Part shown: in pieces, positions 21,175 to 37,085 of the stretch
Numbering within the stretch: position 1 is the stretch's first letter
Layout of the letters: each line of letters starts with the position of its first letter
NCBI GenBank assembly: GCA_015039365.1
Contig: WION01000331.1
Span: forward strand, 1 to 57,082
From: Amanita rubescens
Lineage: Eukaryota > Basidiomycota > Agaricomycetes > Agaricales > Amanitaceae
Direction of reading: 5' to 3'
Length of the DNA: 57,082 nt
The notes under the pieces: model-generated
What the model was told of the DNA's origin: nothing
The model's input: the letters and a program-made list of their open reading frames with translations, nothing else
Databases searched by the model: none
Program-made: the position numbers and the translations under genes

Positions 21175-22302
21175 GGTGGATGATATGGCTAATAGCGCGT
21201 CGAGTTGAGCAGTGAAGAAGAGGTAGAAGAGGTGTAGATGTCCTGAGCCTTGTTCATCGCGTTTGCGGTCCTTTATGAAGTTCTCCTCAAAGCAGGGACG
21301 TAATGGAGGTGGAAAAGCTTGAAAGGCATTCCTTTCCAATCATAGACCCATACTCAAAGGGAGATCATTTCGAACATGCGGTTTGAGGCGATAGATGCGC
21401 GGTAAGGGCTACGAGAGTGTGATTCCGCTCAATGTTCCGAACGGCGTTCCCTTGCATGACCGTACGTAATCCACGTGGAATTCTTCTGGCATGATTGCCG
21501 AGCACAGCCACTCTCTTTCAGCTGTCCTCGCGATCGGCCGAGTCCTCGCTCCCTTTCAGTCCAGAAACAAATGGTGGCACTGTTCCATCGCGTTGGCAAC
21601 CTTTCTTCAAGAAAAAAATTCCCAGTAAATGAGATTTTTTTCTTTGTTCTCCTAAGTTGTTATACGCTGTGACAGGTCGCACCGTCGCGCCGTCGCGGCA
21701 TAAACCGGAGTCAGGCCCAGAGTTTCACGGAAACGTGCGAAGCCTAAGATACTTAGGATTCGTCATGGACAACCTTGGATAACCGGCTCCTTCGGTGAGA
21801 ATCCTCACGCGGAGATGTGCGTATCAACATTACCCTTTTTGATGAGATTGAATCGGCCAGTGTGGTGCTCGTGTTCGGGAGGTGATAGCGAGGGGACCCT
21901 GAATAGCCCTGAATTCCGATCTCAAGCGATCCGCACGTCTTTTTCTTGTCTCGCGGATGGCGAAGAATTCGTAGCCGGTACCTGTTGGCGCAGATGACCT
22001 TGGGGAGCCTTGGGGCCATTCAAACCGGTCAACTTGATTTTGTTCCTATCATCTTTCACACGAGGGGTATGCTAAATCCGACCCAGAAACGTGCTTTTTC
22101 TGTCACTGAGATATCTGACCTTGAAGATAATGTGGAACTTCTCGCGCAACTCTCAAATTACGAAAGTTTGTTTCTAAGTAACGATCGACACCTGTTTGAC
22201 ATTTGTTACAAGGAAAATCGTGGGGAACGCTTGACTTCTTAAGCATAAAACGGTAGACGCCTTGGAGGATTCCAGCATCCCTGCATCGGCGCGCTAACCG
22301 AT
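21175..22302. other. Intergenic stretch between MIOX and the reductase
   Basis: Contains the probable MIOX promoter (about 21175-21700) and the 3' side of the reductase gene. A plus-strand frame at 21946-22242 has no recognisable motif and lies partly opposite that 3' region. I see no gene. Confidence 0.4.
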
Positions 22303-23745
22303 CTAATTTGGCTTTGGCCAATCTTCAAATCCCAGATCAATAGCTACACATGGTTCCGAGTGAGAAATCAGATCTTAAAATAATTAGATACAACTTACGC
22401 CAGGGTGGCATGATGAATCTACATGAAAGGGTGTAAGAGCTCCCGCTTGCTGAGCTAACGAAGCACATACCGCTTCTGTTTCCCATTGGCCGCCAACCCA
22501 TCCAAAAGTTCAATATCAGACTTCTCCAGCTTGGCCGCGCCAGTGAGCGCGCCGTTGAAGTTAGCTGCGATTCGGTCAGTGTTAACCGATTTGGGAAGAA
22601 TCACAATGTCTTTGGCAACTGCAGTTGGCTCCGTTGAAGAACGATCTCAAAACAGCTGGAGGGCAAGTCAACGCACGAAGGTATCCCAAGAGTACATTCG
22701 CTGGTTTCAATCCATGCTTTGCTGCGATCTCTACAACAACTTCGTCAGTCAGTAAGGGCGCGTTGGTGGATCCGAGGGGCGAATAAGCCTGAGGAACGAT
22801 GTTCTTCGATTTCAAGAAGTCTATAAGCTTATGCTGTGGGTTGTAGACGTGTAATTCCAACTATCAGGGAAATGTGAGCTTTGAAAACCACAATCAGGAC
22901 GAAGACAGACCTGATTCACCGCAGGCACGATTTCTGCCGTTGGCAGGAGATGCTCGATCTTGACTTGCGAACAGTTGCTAACTCCGATGCTTCTGATCTT
23001 GCCTTCTCTTTAATTAATAAGGAGTTCACATATAATTTTACTATCACACCTTTCTTGACCAGGACTTCCATTTGTTTCCAGGTGTCCCTAATGTCCCATG
23101 AATGGTCCACATCGCGTGTGCCATCAGGCAACTTTGGGATCATGGGGTGATTCCCATTAGGATTAAGCGGGACAGGCCAATGCATGAGATAAACTGAAAA
23201 ATCGCGTCATCATCGCGACTGGTGAGATCATAAGGCACACGAACGGTCAAGATAATCCGTTCCGAGGTTTTCAAGTGTTTGATCAAGGCATTGTTCCACC
23301 CGAGAGTGCCATGTACACCACAGCTTACTAGTAATCTGAGATAAATGATAACGATGAGATTAGACCCGATCGACTCGATTTCAGCGAAACTAACGAAAAT
23401 TTCGGACCGAGGTACTCCAGAATTTCGAATGCCTTCTCCGACTAGTTTCTCATTGCCGTACGCCCTGCGTGTGTGGAGAGCAGGATCAATACGGGAGCCG
23501 CACAATTGAAATAGAGCGACACGAGGCTCGATTGTTACTCACCATGCACAGTCTATATGCCTATACCCAGCCTCTTTGATAGAAAATTCTACAGCCTCAG
23601 GAACGGAGCCTGTGGCTTGCCATGTACCTAGTGGGCAAGAGCATTTTTAGCGCATTGTATTCGTTCTCGCTCAAATGGGGCTTATACCTAGGCCAACGGC
23701 AGGAATTTCGTATCCACTATTCAGCTTGACTGACGGGGCGCCCAT
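22303..23745 (-). CDS. Aldo-keto reductase (NADPH-dependent)
   Basis: Predicted (beta/alpha)8 oxidoreductase of 310 aa. Exons: 23745-23688, 23627-23543, 23464-23395, 23335-23245, 23193-23050, 23002-22911, 22860-22677, 22618-22471, 22418-22399, 22343-22303. The catalytic tetrad is visible: Asp in YRHIDCAW, Tyr in AYGNEK, Lys in TSKLW and His in LMHWPVP. The NADPH-binding segment is LPKSVNTDRI. Length and motifs are full AKR. The C-terminus ends in DWPKPN, a fungal AKR signature I recognise. Substrates could be an aldehyde such as glucuronate, or xylose- or glycerol-type; sequence alone does not decide. Its position beside MIOX makes a glucuronate reductase role worth testing. It is divergent from the DDX60-like helicase. 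Confidence 0.92.
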
Positions 23746-23855
23746 CTTTGCGTGATCGCAGGTCGGTAATGGGGATAGTTATGCTTCGCTCGTCGTTGCT
23801 TTGAAGATAGCTAAGAGAGTCGAGCGGCCCGTCTAGCCGTGGGCGACAGTTGTGA

Positions 23856-23868
23856 CACGTGACACGTG
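23856..23868. promoter_or_regulatory. Paired CACGTG sites in a divergent promoter
   Basis: Two CACGTG hexamers (23856-23861 and 23863-23868), seven bases apart start to start, lie in the 629-base gap between the reductase start (23745) and the helicase start (24375). CACGTG is the classical E-box/Cbf1-type bHLH site. The close duplication suggests cooperative binding, but which gene it serves is unknown; it is about 110 bases from the reductase start. Confidence 0.4.
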
Positions 23869-24374
23869 ACATTGACACGCTACACACCTTTGCCGGCCAG
23901 TATAGTTACCGGCAGCCTAGATGTCTCCGTCCACTTATGGTAAAGTCTTTATCTTCTTGACTCGGTGGAAAGCTTTTTTATGGCCTCGTGTTGATATCCG
24001 TAGCTTCCAGATTATCAATATCCGCAGCCATCAGTTCTCTATATGGTTCACGTTCAGTTTGAATCACCAGCGTTATATTATATGCAAATATCTTTCGACA
24101 CGTCTCTGACATGGTTCTCTTGCGACCACTGCTTTACTTCTTGCAACGTCTGTCACTGAATATCGTCCAGAACCCGTTGACTGATGCAGCCGAACATTTA
24201 CGCCTTGTATGCGGTGGTTTGAGAGGGAAGGAACTTTATTTTTCTTAAGGTTGCGCAGTGAACCGATTTTGGAAAGAAGAAAGCATGCTTCTATCCGTCC
24301 TCACAAACAGTCTACCTATATAAAGGCTTTCTGCTTTGCACTGCTTCTCTCCGTCTACTCTGCCATAACGCCAT

Positions 24375-27300
24375 ATGGATCTTGACGATTTTGAGAAACT
24401 TGATATTGAACAGATTAATCCCTGTTCGGATGACATTCTGACCGCACGGCGAGCGTTGAAGGTCTTCGACCAGTGGTATGCACGGACCTATAGATCTGCA
24501 AGATGGATGGACTTAATCGGGGATTATGGCGGTAACGAACTTTTTATCGTCGATGGTCAGTTTACACCATATTGGCAGGCCAATATTGCTAATCACGAGC
24601 ACTAGGCGAATCGCTTGTACAGCATGTTCTTGACGATCCTTTACTAGCCCTTGGACGCGATGGCGGTAAGATCCTCGTTGAGGGCAGGATCAAAATACTA
24701 CTCGTTTTTCAGATTGTAGCTTCCAAATTTTGCACGCATACTTCATCTTGGAACAAGCGATTTTGGAATTCAAGCGACGATCGGCAAATTTTGAAATTAT
24801 ATTCTGGGAAGGTTAGGGGACACCTCTTCACCGCACGTGTAGTACTTGACTCGCGCATTGACAAGGCTTATGTCACTCCACGATTAGAACCGGAGCTACA
24901 GATTTTGTCTCGTCATCCAGGCTACTTGCGCGTATAATGCTTTTCAAGCATCTCATGAAGATCGATGGGATATCTGTTCATGTTTTCAGAGACTTGGAAG
25001 ATCCGGGTTGGAAACGTTATTATGTTCTTAGAAAGGTAGCGTGCTTTCTCATGCCACGTGCGCCCACTAACACCCACTGGTAGCCTATGTTCGTGCTTGC
25101 AAACGATGGTGGCTTTATCGATAAACCAGAGAAATTGGACGAATATTCCGCCGCATGTATCCTGACCCGGCGGTTGTTTCTCTTCCGCTTGTTAGCGAGC
25201 GGAATCTCCTTTTCCCGATTAAATGGCGCGGAATACCGAGAATTCAAGGTAGGTGCTATTCACTTTTCTCAGGCCGTGTGTTGACTCGAGGCAGATCCTT
25301 GCTTTCGTGAATGAGCAGAACAGGGACCCGGATGCGTGGAAGTTGTTTCCTCGGAACTTTTGGAAGGCTGCGTCACACTGCGAAGAGGAATTAGAAGATA
25401 CTTTATCGAGAACGTGTGGGCGGGTTACACTCACTGCCCAAGTGTCAGCGAAGACCTCAACAGAAGCCTTGCTCATTAACCTTGGACGATCTGTAAAGAA
25501 TTCCAGCAGCGGAGGCCAATTCACCTCGGAACTTTTGTACTTCTTCATCCTCCATTGCATCATGCTTCCTGGATTGTCAACTGGCAGCCGCGCACGGTCA
25601 ATGCACAGGTCTGACGCGTTATCTAGTTTGCTAACAGAGAAATTTTTGCCCACGGTTTTCAAAACACTGGCTCGGCTTTCGACTAACGCTGATGACTGTA
25701 TAGACGTCGATGGACGCGTTTTCACATCTATTCTAGCTTTCGTCTCTGAGAATCATTATGACGGCATCTCGGATCTTCTCTCTAAGGCAGATTATTCATT
25801 GCTTCAGTCTATCTGGTCGCAACTTCGTTGTCCTGGACCAAATCTCATTCTGTTCGCCAATCACTTGCCTTCTGAGAACAAGGTTACGCCGCCAGCAGTT
25901 CGCAAACACACTCATGATCTATTGACATTCGAAAACAAGGTTTTTGATAGCGTATTCGCCTCTGTCAAAGTGACCGTACAGGACACGGAAGACCAGACAG
26001 AAGCCTCCCCAGCCAAATATTTCAACTTTGCTCAGGGATTACCGTTTCGCGATGACAAACATTGGCATAACCAAAATCTTATCATCACCCGTAATTCCGG
26101 AAAATCCAAGCCCAAGAAACGTGGGTTTTATGCCCGTCGTCGGGAGTTACAACGGAGTCAAATCTTCATGCAAAGACTACAAAATCAGGCGGCGACACTA
26201 ACCGGCGCGTCTGGAGCTGTTCTCCGACAAATAGTGATTGCTCCCGTTGGTACACGTAACGGCTCGCGCTCGTTGAAGGATCGCGTTGTAAGCCAAAAAT
26301 TTTATCGGTATATGGTTTTCGCTTAATTTGATGCAGAAAGTGAAAGTGGATACTAAGAAAAAGGATGCCAAGCTCTCGTCCGCAGATAAATTACGGAAAA
26401 GGGTGCAGGAAGAGAAAGCCGCGAAGCAGGAGAGCGAGACGCAGACCTGGTTGCTGGAACGTCTCGGAGCAATGTCGAACATGTCGGTCACGCAGCAAGC
26501 GACCTACCTCAAAGCCTTATTCCAGAATAAGAGGTCGGAGGAACCCTCCGTTCGTCTTGAGATGCAACTTTATCAGCTTCACCTTGAATTTATGCAATGG
26601 ATCAATGATGCTGATCGCGAATCTGACGTCGTTCGTGATCAACGTACCGTGGCTATCGTCCGCTTAGTCAAGGATATTTGCGATGGCACACAATTGAATC
26701 CGATCGCTGCAAAATTGTTGAAAACCGCTTTTCACGTCATCGGTTTTGATGAATATATTCCAGCCATAATCGAGAAGATCGAGACGGAGGCGGATAAAGG
26801 GCTCTCATTCAAGCCGGTAAAACTTGTGTCGTCCAGAACAAAGGAATCCCATTATCCTTATATGCGTATTCAAGAAGATCCGGTACTCTGGCAGCTTCGA
26901 CTCTTTGGGCAATTCATGGACAGGAGCATGGATGGCTTACCTGATCGTCGCGTCTCTTTCATACCAGACGCATGGCAAAGAAAAGTTCTGGACGGTATCG
27001 ACTCTAACCATTCTCTCCTTGTCGTTGGTACGTGCCCTTGTCGTTAGCACCGGAGTTTTTGATATGTACTCGTAGTTTGATAGCTCCAACTAGCGCTGGA
27101 AAGACATTCATATCCTTCTATGCGATGGAAAGGGTTTTGCGAGAATCGGACGATGGAATCCTGGTCTATGTTGCGCCCACTAAAGCCCTAGTTACCCAAG
27201 TCGCAGCAGAGATTTATGCACGCTTCAGCAAGACTGTGGCAAATGGTAAGAGTCTTATTTTTCACGATTGGAGGTGCAGAGTTGACCGGTTGGTCAGGAA

Positions 27301-30300
27301 GCTGTTGGGCTATTCACACGCGCGATTATCGCATACATGACCCTCTCCACTGTCAGATCCTTGTCACGGTTCCTGAAATTCTAGTTACAATGCTATTGTC
27401 TCCTGCGATGGCACGGAATTGGACATCGCGAATAAAATGGTTAGCGTGTAATTCAGATTTGATCAAACGTGTGTCGCTCACTTTTTGCAGGATCGTACTT
27501 GACGAAATCCATTGCATCGGACAACAGCAAGGTGGGGCGGTTTGGGAGCAAATTATTCTTTTTGCAACGTGTCCTATCATGTGAGTTTTCTCTTCTCTAC
27601 ATGACTACTCTCCCGACGAGCTCGCCCAGAGGTTTATCGGCGACAGTCGGGTCTCCTGAAATTTTCAACACTTGGCTTGAGTCTGTCCAAGAAGCTCATG
27701 GATTCAAGCATACCTTTGTGCAACACCCATACCGTTATTCCCACCTACGCAAATTCTATTATTTGTTGGACGAGAAAAGAAAACCCGACAGCTTCACTGG
27801 TTTGAATGGCTATCGACCAACATCTAGTACGAGATTTTTACATCCGATATCCATGATGTCTTTCGGAACGGGGAGCATGCCGTCTGATCTCGCGCTGGAG
27901 GCCCAAGATACGTTGACACTTTACCAGGCTCTCGTGCGACATAACAGGCTTTTGGGACTTGATATAGATGCCTTGGAACCACAGCAGTTCTTTGCAGAAT
28001 CCAAAGGCAAATTGCTAACACAGAAAGACATCATCCGCTACGAAGCCGCTCTAAAAGATGTCTTATCTCCAATATTCGCAACATTTGATCCAACTGATCC
28101 ATCCAGTCCACTTCACTACATTTTAAACGATTTAAAAGATACTATGATAACGAGTGTACGGACGTCATCGTTGAATGCGACTCCACGCGATCAGGTTTTC
28201 CTTGATAATCTCATCTATCTCATATCAGATTTACACGCCAACGATTCCTTGGTACGGCACCAACAACCATGTTTTGGACTTACTGACGACCCCCCCAGCC
28301 TGCTATCTTGTTTTCTTTTGACCGAACCGGTTGTGAGAAGGTTCTATTATCCCTTCTGGAGACGCTGGAGGCGGCAGAAAGTGAATGGAAGAAGACAAGT
28401 CCCGAATGGAATCGCAAGATATGCGCTTGGGAGGCCTGGCAGGCGAAAGCGAAAGCGAGGGAAAGACAAGCAGATCGGGAATCGAAGAATAAAAGGGAAG
28501 ATGATCCCGGCTTACTTGATGAAGAAGGAGCGAGCTGGCACAGTTCTTTTGATCCAGACGAGCCTATTGAGCGGTTCTCGTTCTCAAATCCAAGGGCATA
28601 CTCGAAAGTAGACCTCAAGAAGGATCTTGCAGAGTTATCAGGTCTGGTGCAGCCACATATATTACTCGCCCTCAAAAGGGGAATTGCCGTCCACCATTCC
28701 GGAATGAACAAAGGTTACAGGGCTCTCGTGGAGAGGCAAGCACTATTATGTATCTTTGCATTTTCATTCTGTTGCTAATTGTAAATCCAGTTTATTCCGT
28801 CAGCGGTTCATTCGTGTATTAATATCTACGGGTGGGATTCTGGCCCATTGATGTCCGCTTCTTTTTTTACACCTCAATTAATTAGGTACCCTTGCGCTCG
28901 GTATCAATGCCCCAGCCAAAACATGCGTTTTCCTAGGCGATTCCCCCTACTTGACTGCATTGATGGTACGATATCAAATGCGTTACAGATACAGGTAGCT
29001 GAAAATCGCCTCTAGTTCCGACAATGTAGCGGTCGTGCTGGTAGACGCGGCTATGATTTACTTGGAAACGTAATATTCTATGGATTGACTATGGATCGCG
29101 TGGAGCGGCTAGTCCTCTCCAAGCTTCCCACTCTGGGCGGTAACTTCCCCGTAACATCCACGTTGGTGCTACGCCTCTGCAACTTGCTTCATGGATCCAG
29201 TAATGCTCACGTCGCTGTGAACGCTATTCAAACAATTGCGTCTCTGCCTTCAGTCAGTTTCGGATCAGAAGTTGGCAGGGACCAAATTCTGCATCATCTG
29301 CGCTTCAGCATTGAGTATTTGCGCCGGAGTCATTTGCTCGATATGCAAGGAAGGCCAATAAATCTATACGCCATTGCGGCACATTTATACGTACGTTTAA
29401 CATTAATATCTGCTATTTATGATGACACCACCTGTCTATAGTACACCGAACCGAGCAACTTGGCTCTCATAGCATTAATGCACAGCGGAATATTGCACAA
29501 GATCTGTGCACGGGGCAATACTGAAGATGGAAAATGCGGTTACATCCACCTTATGTGCCACCTCTTCGGCCGCCGTTATATCTCTCGCATCACGATGAAC
29601 TCGGAGACCATGTCTAACTTGATTCGGACTTACCCTTCCATGGTCGTTCTGAAACCCTTGTCAAAAAGTGTATGCAAATCATTGAATAAACATGGGCAAG
29701 ATGTGCTCGACATTTTCGTCGCGTATGTCATGGCATATTCAAAAGAACACGAATCTCGCTTGGGCCCGGGCGATTCCCTTCCGCTCAGTGGGATCCGGTT
29801 CGGAAAGCCCGACGATGCGCCCAACAAGCAGTCGCGCCTGAACCAGTATCTGGAAGGAACAGCAACCAAAGTCACGGCGCGCTCCATATTCGTCGCCAAT
29901 TCAGGCCACGATGATCAATTTGACTCCGTTTCTGAGCTGGCCCGAACAGTGCGGCAAGGCGTATATCTGAACGAACACGCTATTCCTTCCATGACACATC
30001 TTGTGACCGGTAGGAAGGAATACGACCTTAACGCTTACTTACTTGACTTCTACACACATGGGCAAACGGCGTCATTGATCAAGGCGAATGGCATAAGGGC
30101 TAATGATGTATGGTATCTGCTGGAAGATTTTGCGCTCACGCTGGCATCGATGAAAGCAGCGTTGGAGCAATTGTTCACGATGAATGCAAAAGCGATGTAC
30201 GAGCGCGAAAAAGAGGAAAATACATCAAAATCTTCGAGGCGTGTCAACTCGGATAGAGAGGATGGCGTAAGTCCGGGTTGCTTTTGTCGGTTATTTCACA

Positions 30301-30542
30301 GGCTTGAGAATTCCTGACAGGACGCGTCGGATGAATTTGAATTGGACAGTGGCTACGGAACATTGATTGATAGTAGCTTGCCCGGAGACCAGGACGGCTT
30401 TGAAGACAAGGATCCTAGGGATGCAGAAGATTATTTGATGAAGAGGCCAATCGGGGTTTCCAATGTCGACTGGAAGGTGTACGAAGTGGTTTCTGCCGCC
30501 CGTGAAGAGTTTATGGTCAAGTTCAAAGCAACGTGGGCTTGA
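24375..30542 (+). CDS. DDX60-like DExH-box RNA helicase
   Basis: Predicted Ski2-like superfamily 2 helicase of 1789 aa. Exons: 24375-24555, 24606-24665, 24713-24811, 24866-25035, 25084-25248, 25295-26284, 26337-27027, 27084-27245, 27280-27439, 27491-27580, 27630-28251, 28299-28735, 28791-28831, 28886-28965, 29016-29390, 29442-30266, 30321-30542. Core motifs are intact: APTSAGKT (Walker A), [16 protein letters not shown] (DExH), [18 protein letters not shown], and [10 protein letters not shown] (motif VI). The large N-terminal region with [15 protein letters not shown] and [16 protein letters not shown] is DDX60-specific and separates it from Ski2, Mtr4 and Brr2. Family length is about 1700 aa. 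In animals DDX60 acts in antiviral RNA sensing and decay; the fungal role is not established. The intron at 28736-28790 uses a GC donor. Confidence 0.92.
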
Positions 30543-31390
30543 GGTTTTGGGATGGCGCTTAGTAAATATTCCATACTCGTTTTATATAATGTGAGAAGCA
30601 GCGATCCAATCCCCCAACTCGGTGCGAGTAGTCCTAGTAATCATTTTAATCGGATCAAGTCATAATAATGGGTGATCACATCGCAGGTAATCTTAAGTTC
30701 AACATCGGCATTTTTGCGCCGGTTGTGTCGTACAGTGTGGCACATGGCCGTGCACTGGAACGAGGCGCCAGAGATAGAGGGCATCGCGAGCCAAGGCATG
30801 CTAGACATAGTGCTGGCAAGGTTGCCAGGCCATACATTATTCAAACTGCCAGATATGATGGTAGTGATCCGGCAGGGACTCGGATGACCAGGAACTTTAT
30901 TTAATGACCAAACTTTGTCTCACGAGCATACATTCCCAGTGTTTCCGATATTGCACTGGCAGTGGCACTACTATAGTGCAAATCCCGAGTATATTCTGGT
31001 AATGAATAGTTGTCAGAATAGTTTTTCTGCTGCTAACAATATTTTTTTTCCTTACAGGTCATGTCCGACTCACTGCAAGAGCCTAGGTCAGGCATTGAGA
31101 CAACACACGCGGAGGCGCGCAATAGGCGAGAGAAGGGAAAGGAACGGTTTTAGCAGGAGCTGAGCCGGAGCCAAAAATAGGCTCCGGCTCCCGATTGGAA
31201 AGAGCTCCAAGCCACGAGCCCTCGGCGCTTCAGTAACCGGGCCCACGGCTGGGAACGAGATTATCAGCACAACTTCACTTCCATCGATACGCTCCTCTGC
31301 GACACGATTGCTATATTTTCACCTGTCTGTCTCTCGATATGGTACGTAGTTCATTCTATACATTCTCCAACGCCTGTTTGACATCTCTTC
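30543..31390. other. Intergenic stretch with a short remnant
   Basis: 3' region of the helicase gene and 5' region of the USP gene. Apart from the tetraspanin remnant at 30745-30840 nothing coding is seen. Confidence 0.4.
30745..30840 (-). pseudogene. Remnant of a tetraspanin last exon
   Basis: The plus strand reads GAACGAGGCGCCAGAGATAG and AGGGCATCGCGAG, then GGCATGCTAGACATAGTGCT. It parallels 35463-35530 (GAACGAGGTGCCAGAGACAG, GGCATGGTGGACATGGTACT), which is the antisense of the last tetraspanin exon. About 80 bases align with indels and the reading frame is lost. Confidence 0.45.
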
Positions 31391-34991
<3,601 letters not shown>

Positions 34992-35403
34992 ACAGTATAT
35001 TGCAGCAGATGCGGAAGCCTGAGGGTTCAAGGGCCCGCAGCATTGCGAGCCACCCGTCGTAACGTGACGATAACTAAGGGCCTCACATTGCCAGTCTCGT
35101 GCTTAGCATACGTACATTGGGTCTAGCAATACGAGCGTACGTTTTATAGATTTTACCTATAGTAAGGACTTGAAAAAAAAAGACTAGCGATTAAAGATCT
35201 ATCAAAGATTGTCATGACATGTTTCGTAAACCAAACGAAAGCAGATGCATTAAATGATTGAATATCCTGTGGGGGTATATATATAATACACATGGCAGAG
35301 TCTAGATGGAGCGTAGCTGGTTCCGAGTCTTCTGACCGACGATCATCGATCATCGGCGATCCCGCGTCGATCAAGTAGTGTTCCATAGATAACCCTCGAT
35401 GTA
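34992..35403. other. Convergent 3' region
   Basis: Lies between the stops of the USP-like gene (plus) and the tetraspanin gene (minus). I see no gene and no clear repeat. Confidence 0.4.
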
Positions 35404-36820
35404 TCATATATCCAAAGCCTCCGGCGTTCTTCCACCAATGGAGTCGTACCGACCTCTGGACCTGAACGAGGTGCCAGAGACAGAGGGCGTTATAAGGGGC
35501 ATGGTGGACATGGTACTGAGGTTGAGGCTGGAATGAGATTGTTTAAGAACGTCATTGGCTGCTTCTGCGCCGTATCTCTCTGCTAGAGTACTAGAAGGAA
35601 ATGTTAAGGAGGTTTACGATAAAAGGGAATAAAACGAGAACGTACTTGGCATAGTCGTCCATAATAGCTGCAACACTGTTCATATCAAGGCGGTAAGCCT
35701 TGGGCGTCATCCCTTTCCCAAACCTGTACGTGACATGGTTCGAGCACAGCAAGCCCGATACAATCACGAACACGTGGACGGGCACGAGGCCAAATACGCT
35801 CGTATACCAGTGTTTCAAAATAGAACGCTCAAAATTCAAAAAATCTTGTTTACACCCCGCCAACGCGCTCCTTGAATAACACGAAGCGCTGACTGTCGCT
35901 TCGACATAGGGGTTGTAGTAACCACAACATTGGAGTTCGTTTTGCACGCGTAGCCGACCGGCGCTGCCGAGCTGGCGAGACCACTGACTGTTAACCTTGC
36001 CTTCGAGGTTGAATGCACGTCTTTTGTAGGAGAGGTAGCCTGGAATGACGAGGGCGGCGAAGACGAGCCAAAGGAGGAAGGTGTAGACGGCAAGGAAGGG
36101 GCGGTTGTTAAGGAGGATGCCTGCCCAGCCTATGACGCTCGTGAATAAGCCCAAGGCTGCGGCGACGGTTGAAGTGACCAATTCTGGAGAGTTGGCGGTG
36201 AGGATGATGTCAGAGTGTTTGAAGACGTTGAACCAGATGAGTAGACACACAACGAGAGAGATCAATGAGTAGATAGTAAGCTGAAAGTGGATTGAACTAT
36301 GAGTCAAAGAAAGAAAGATGAAACGGAGGGAAAAACGCACAAGGGTGTTGGCAACGAGCAATATCCACTTGAATTTGGTCCATTTCATTTTTTTCCTGTT
36401 GTACCCATCATTGTAGTCGTCGTCAAGTCTATTCCCAATGCGCGCTTCGCCGCTCCTGAAAGCTTCTACACCTCCTCCTCGTTTTGGAAGGCTGAGGGGG
36501 TCTCCTTTGCCTTTCCTCCGGTACGGACCAGTCCCGGGTGACAGCAGGGCAGCAGAGAATTTGGCGGGGACATAGTTCACTGTCAACGACGTGGTGGACG
36601 TTGGACGTGAGAGGAAGGGCCTGGGGGTGAGGGGGGTGGAAGGTAAGTCATAGCGCGATTCTGCGAGCATAGGGTGGGTGGAGGAAGTTGCAGAGACAGG
36701 GCGAGAAGACGAGTGGGAACTTAGACGGTAATGATATTGATACGTGTCAAAGCCAGGTGTTGATCTAAGCGGTGGAAAGTAAGCGGTGATACAGAGAGAG
36801 ACGGGCGGTGGGGGATGCAT
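35404..36820 (-). CDS. Tetraspanin-like four-pass membrane protein (Tsp2 type)
   Basis: Predicted membrane protein of 433 aa. Exons: 36820-36341, 36280-35646, 35590-35404. A long Ser/Pro/Thr-rich cytosolic N-terminus (about 150 aa) precedes four hydrophobic segments, including LTIYSLISLVVCLLIWF, VAAALGLFTSVIGWAGILL, VYTFLLWLVFAALVIPG and FGLVPVHVFVIVSGLLC. The large loop between the third and fourth carries the tetraspanin signature QCCGYYNP and further Cys residues (SASCYS, LAGCK). The tail contains LAERYGAEAANDVLKQ. This matches the basidiomycete Tsp2-like group; Tsp2 and Pls1 proteins organise membranes, and Pls1 is needed for host penetration in some fungi. Its 5' end was copied into the neighbouring duplication (38950 onward). 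Confidence 0.87.
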
Positions 36821-37085
36821 ACCTGGCCGGGTTACTCATTATTATATGATCGTAGTTGACGGTAAAAAAGGAATGTTTTTTATTGGTTGATGTGGAAGTC
36901 TAGTTCCATTATTGGCTAAGCTTTTGATGGGCCTATGATTCCAGTAGTATACTTACAGCTCGGAATTATCTACTTATATCTGCACCCAATCATGTGCATT
37001 GTGAATGCATATGATAGTACATTCTCAACGTTAATCACAATACACGACTCGTAGTAAGTAACGAAGTTAAGAACCCGATCTTGGA

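Noticed and set aside
25219..25725. Minus-strand 168-aa frame opposite the helicase
   Set aside because: It lies wholly antisense to a well-supported helicase exon and has no recognisable motif.
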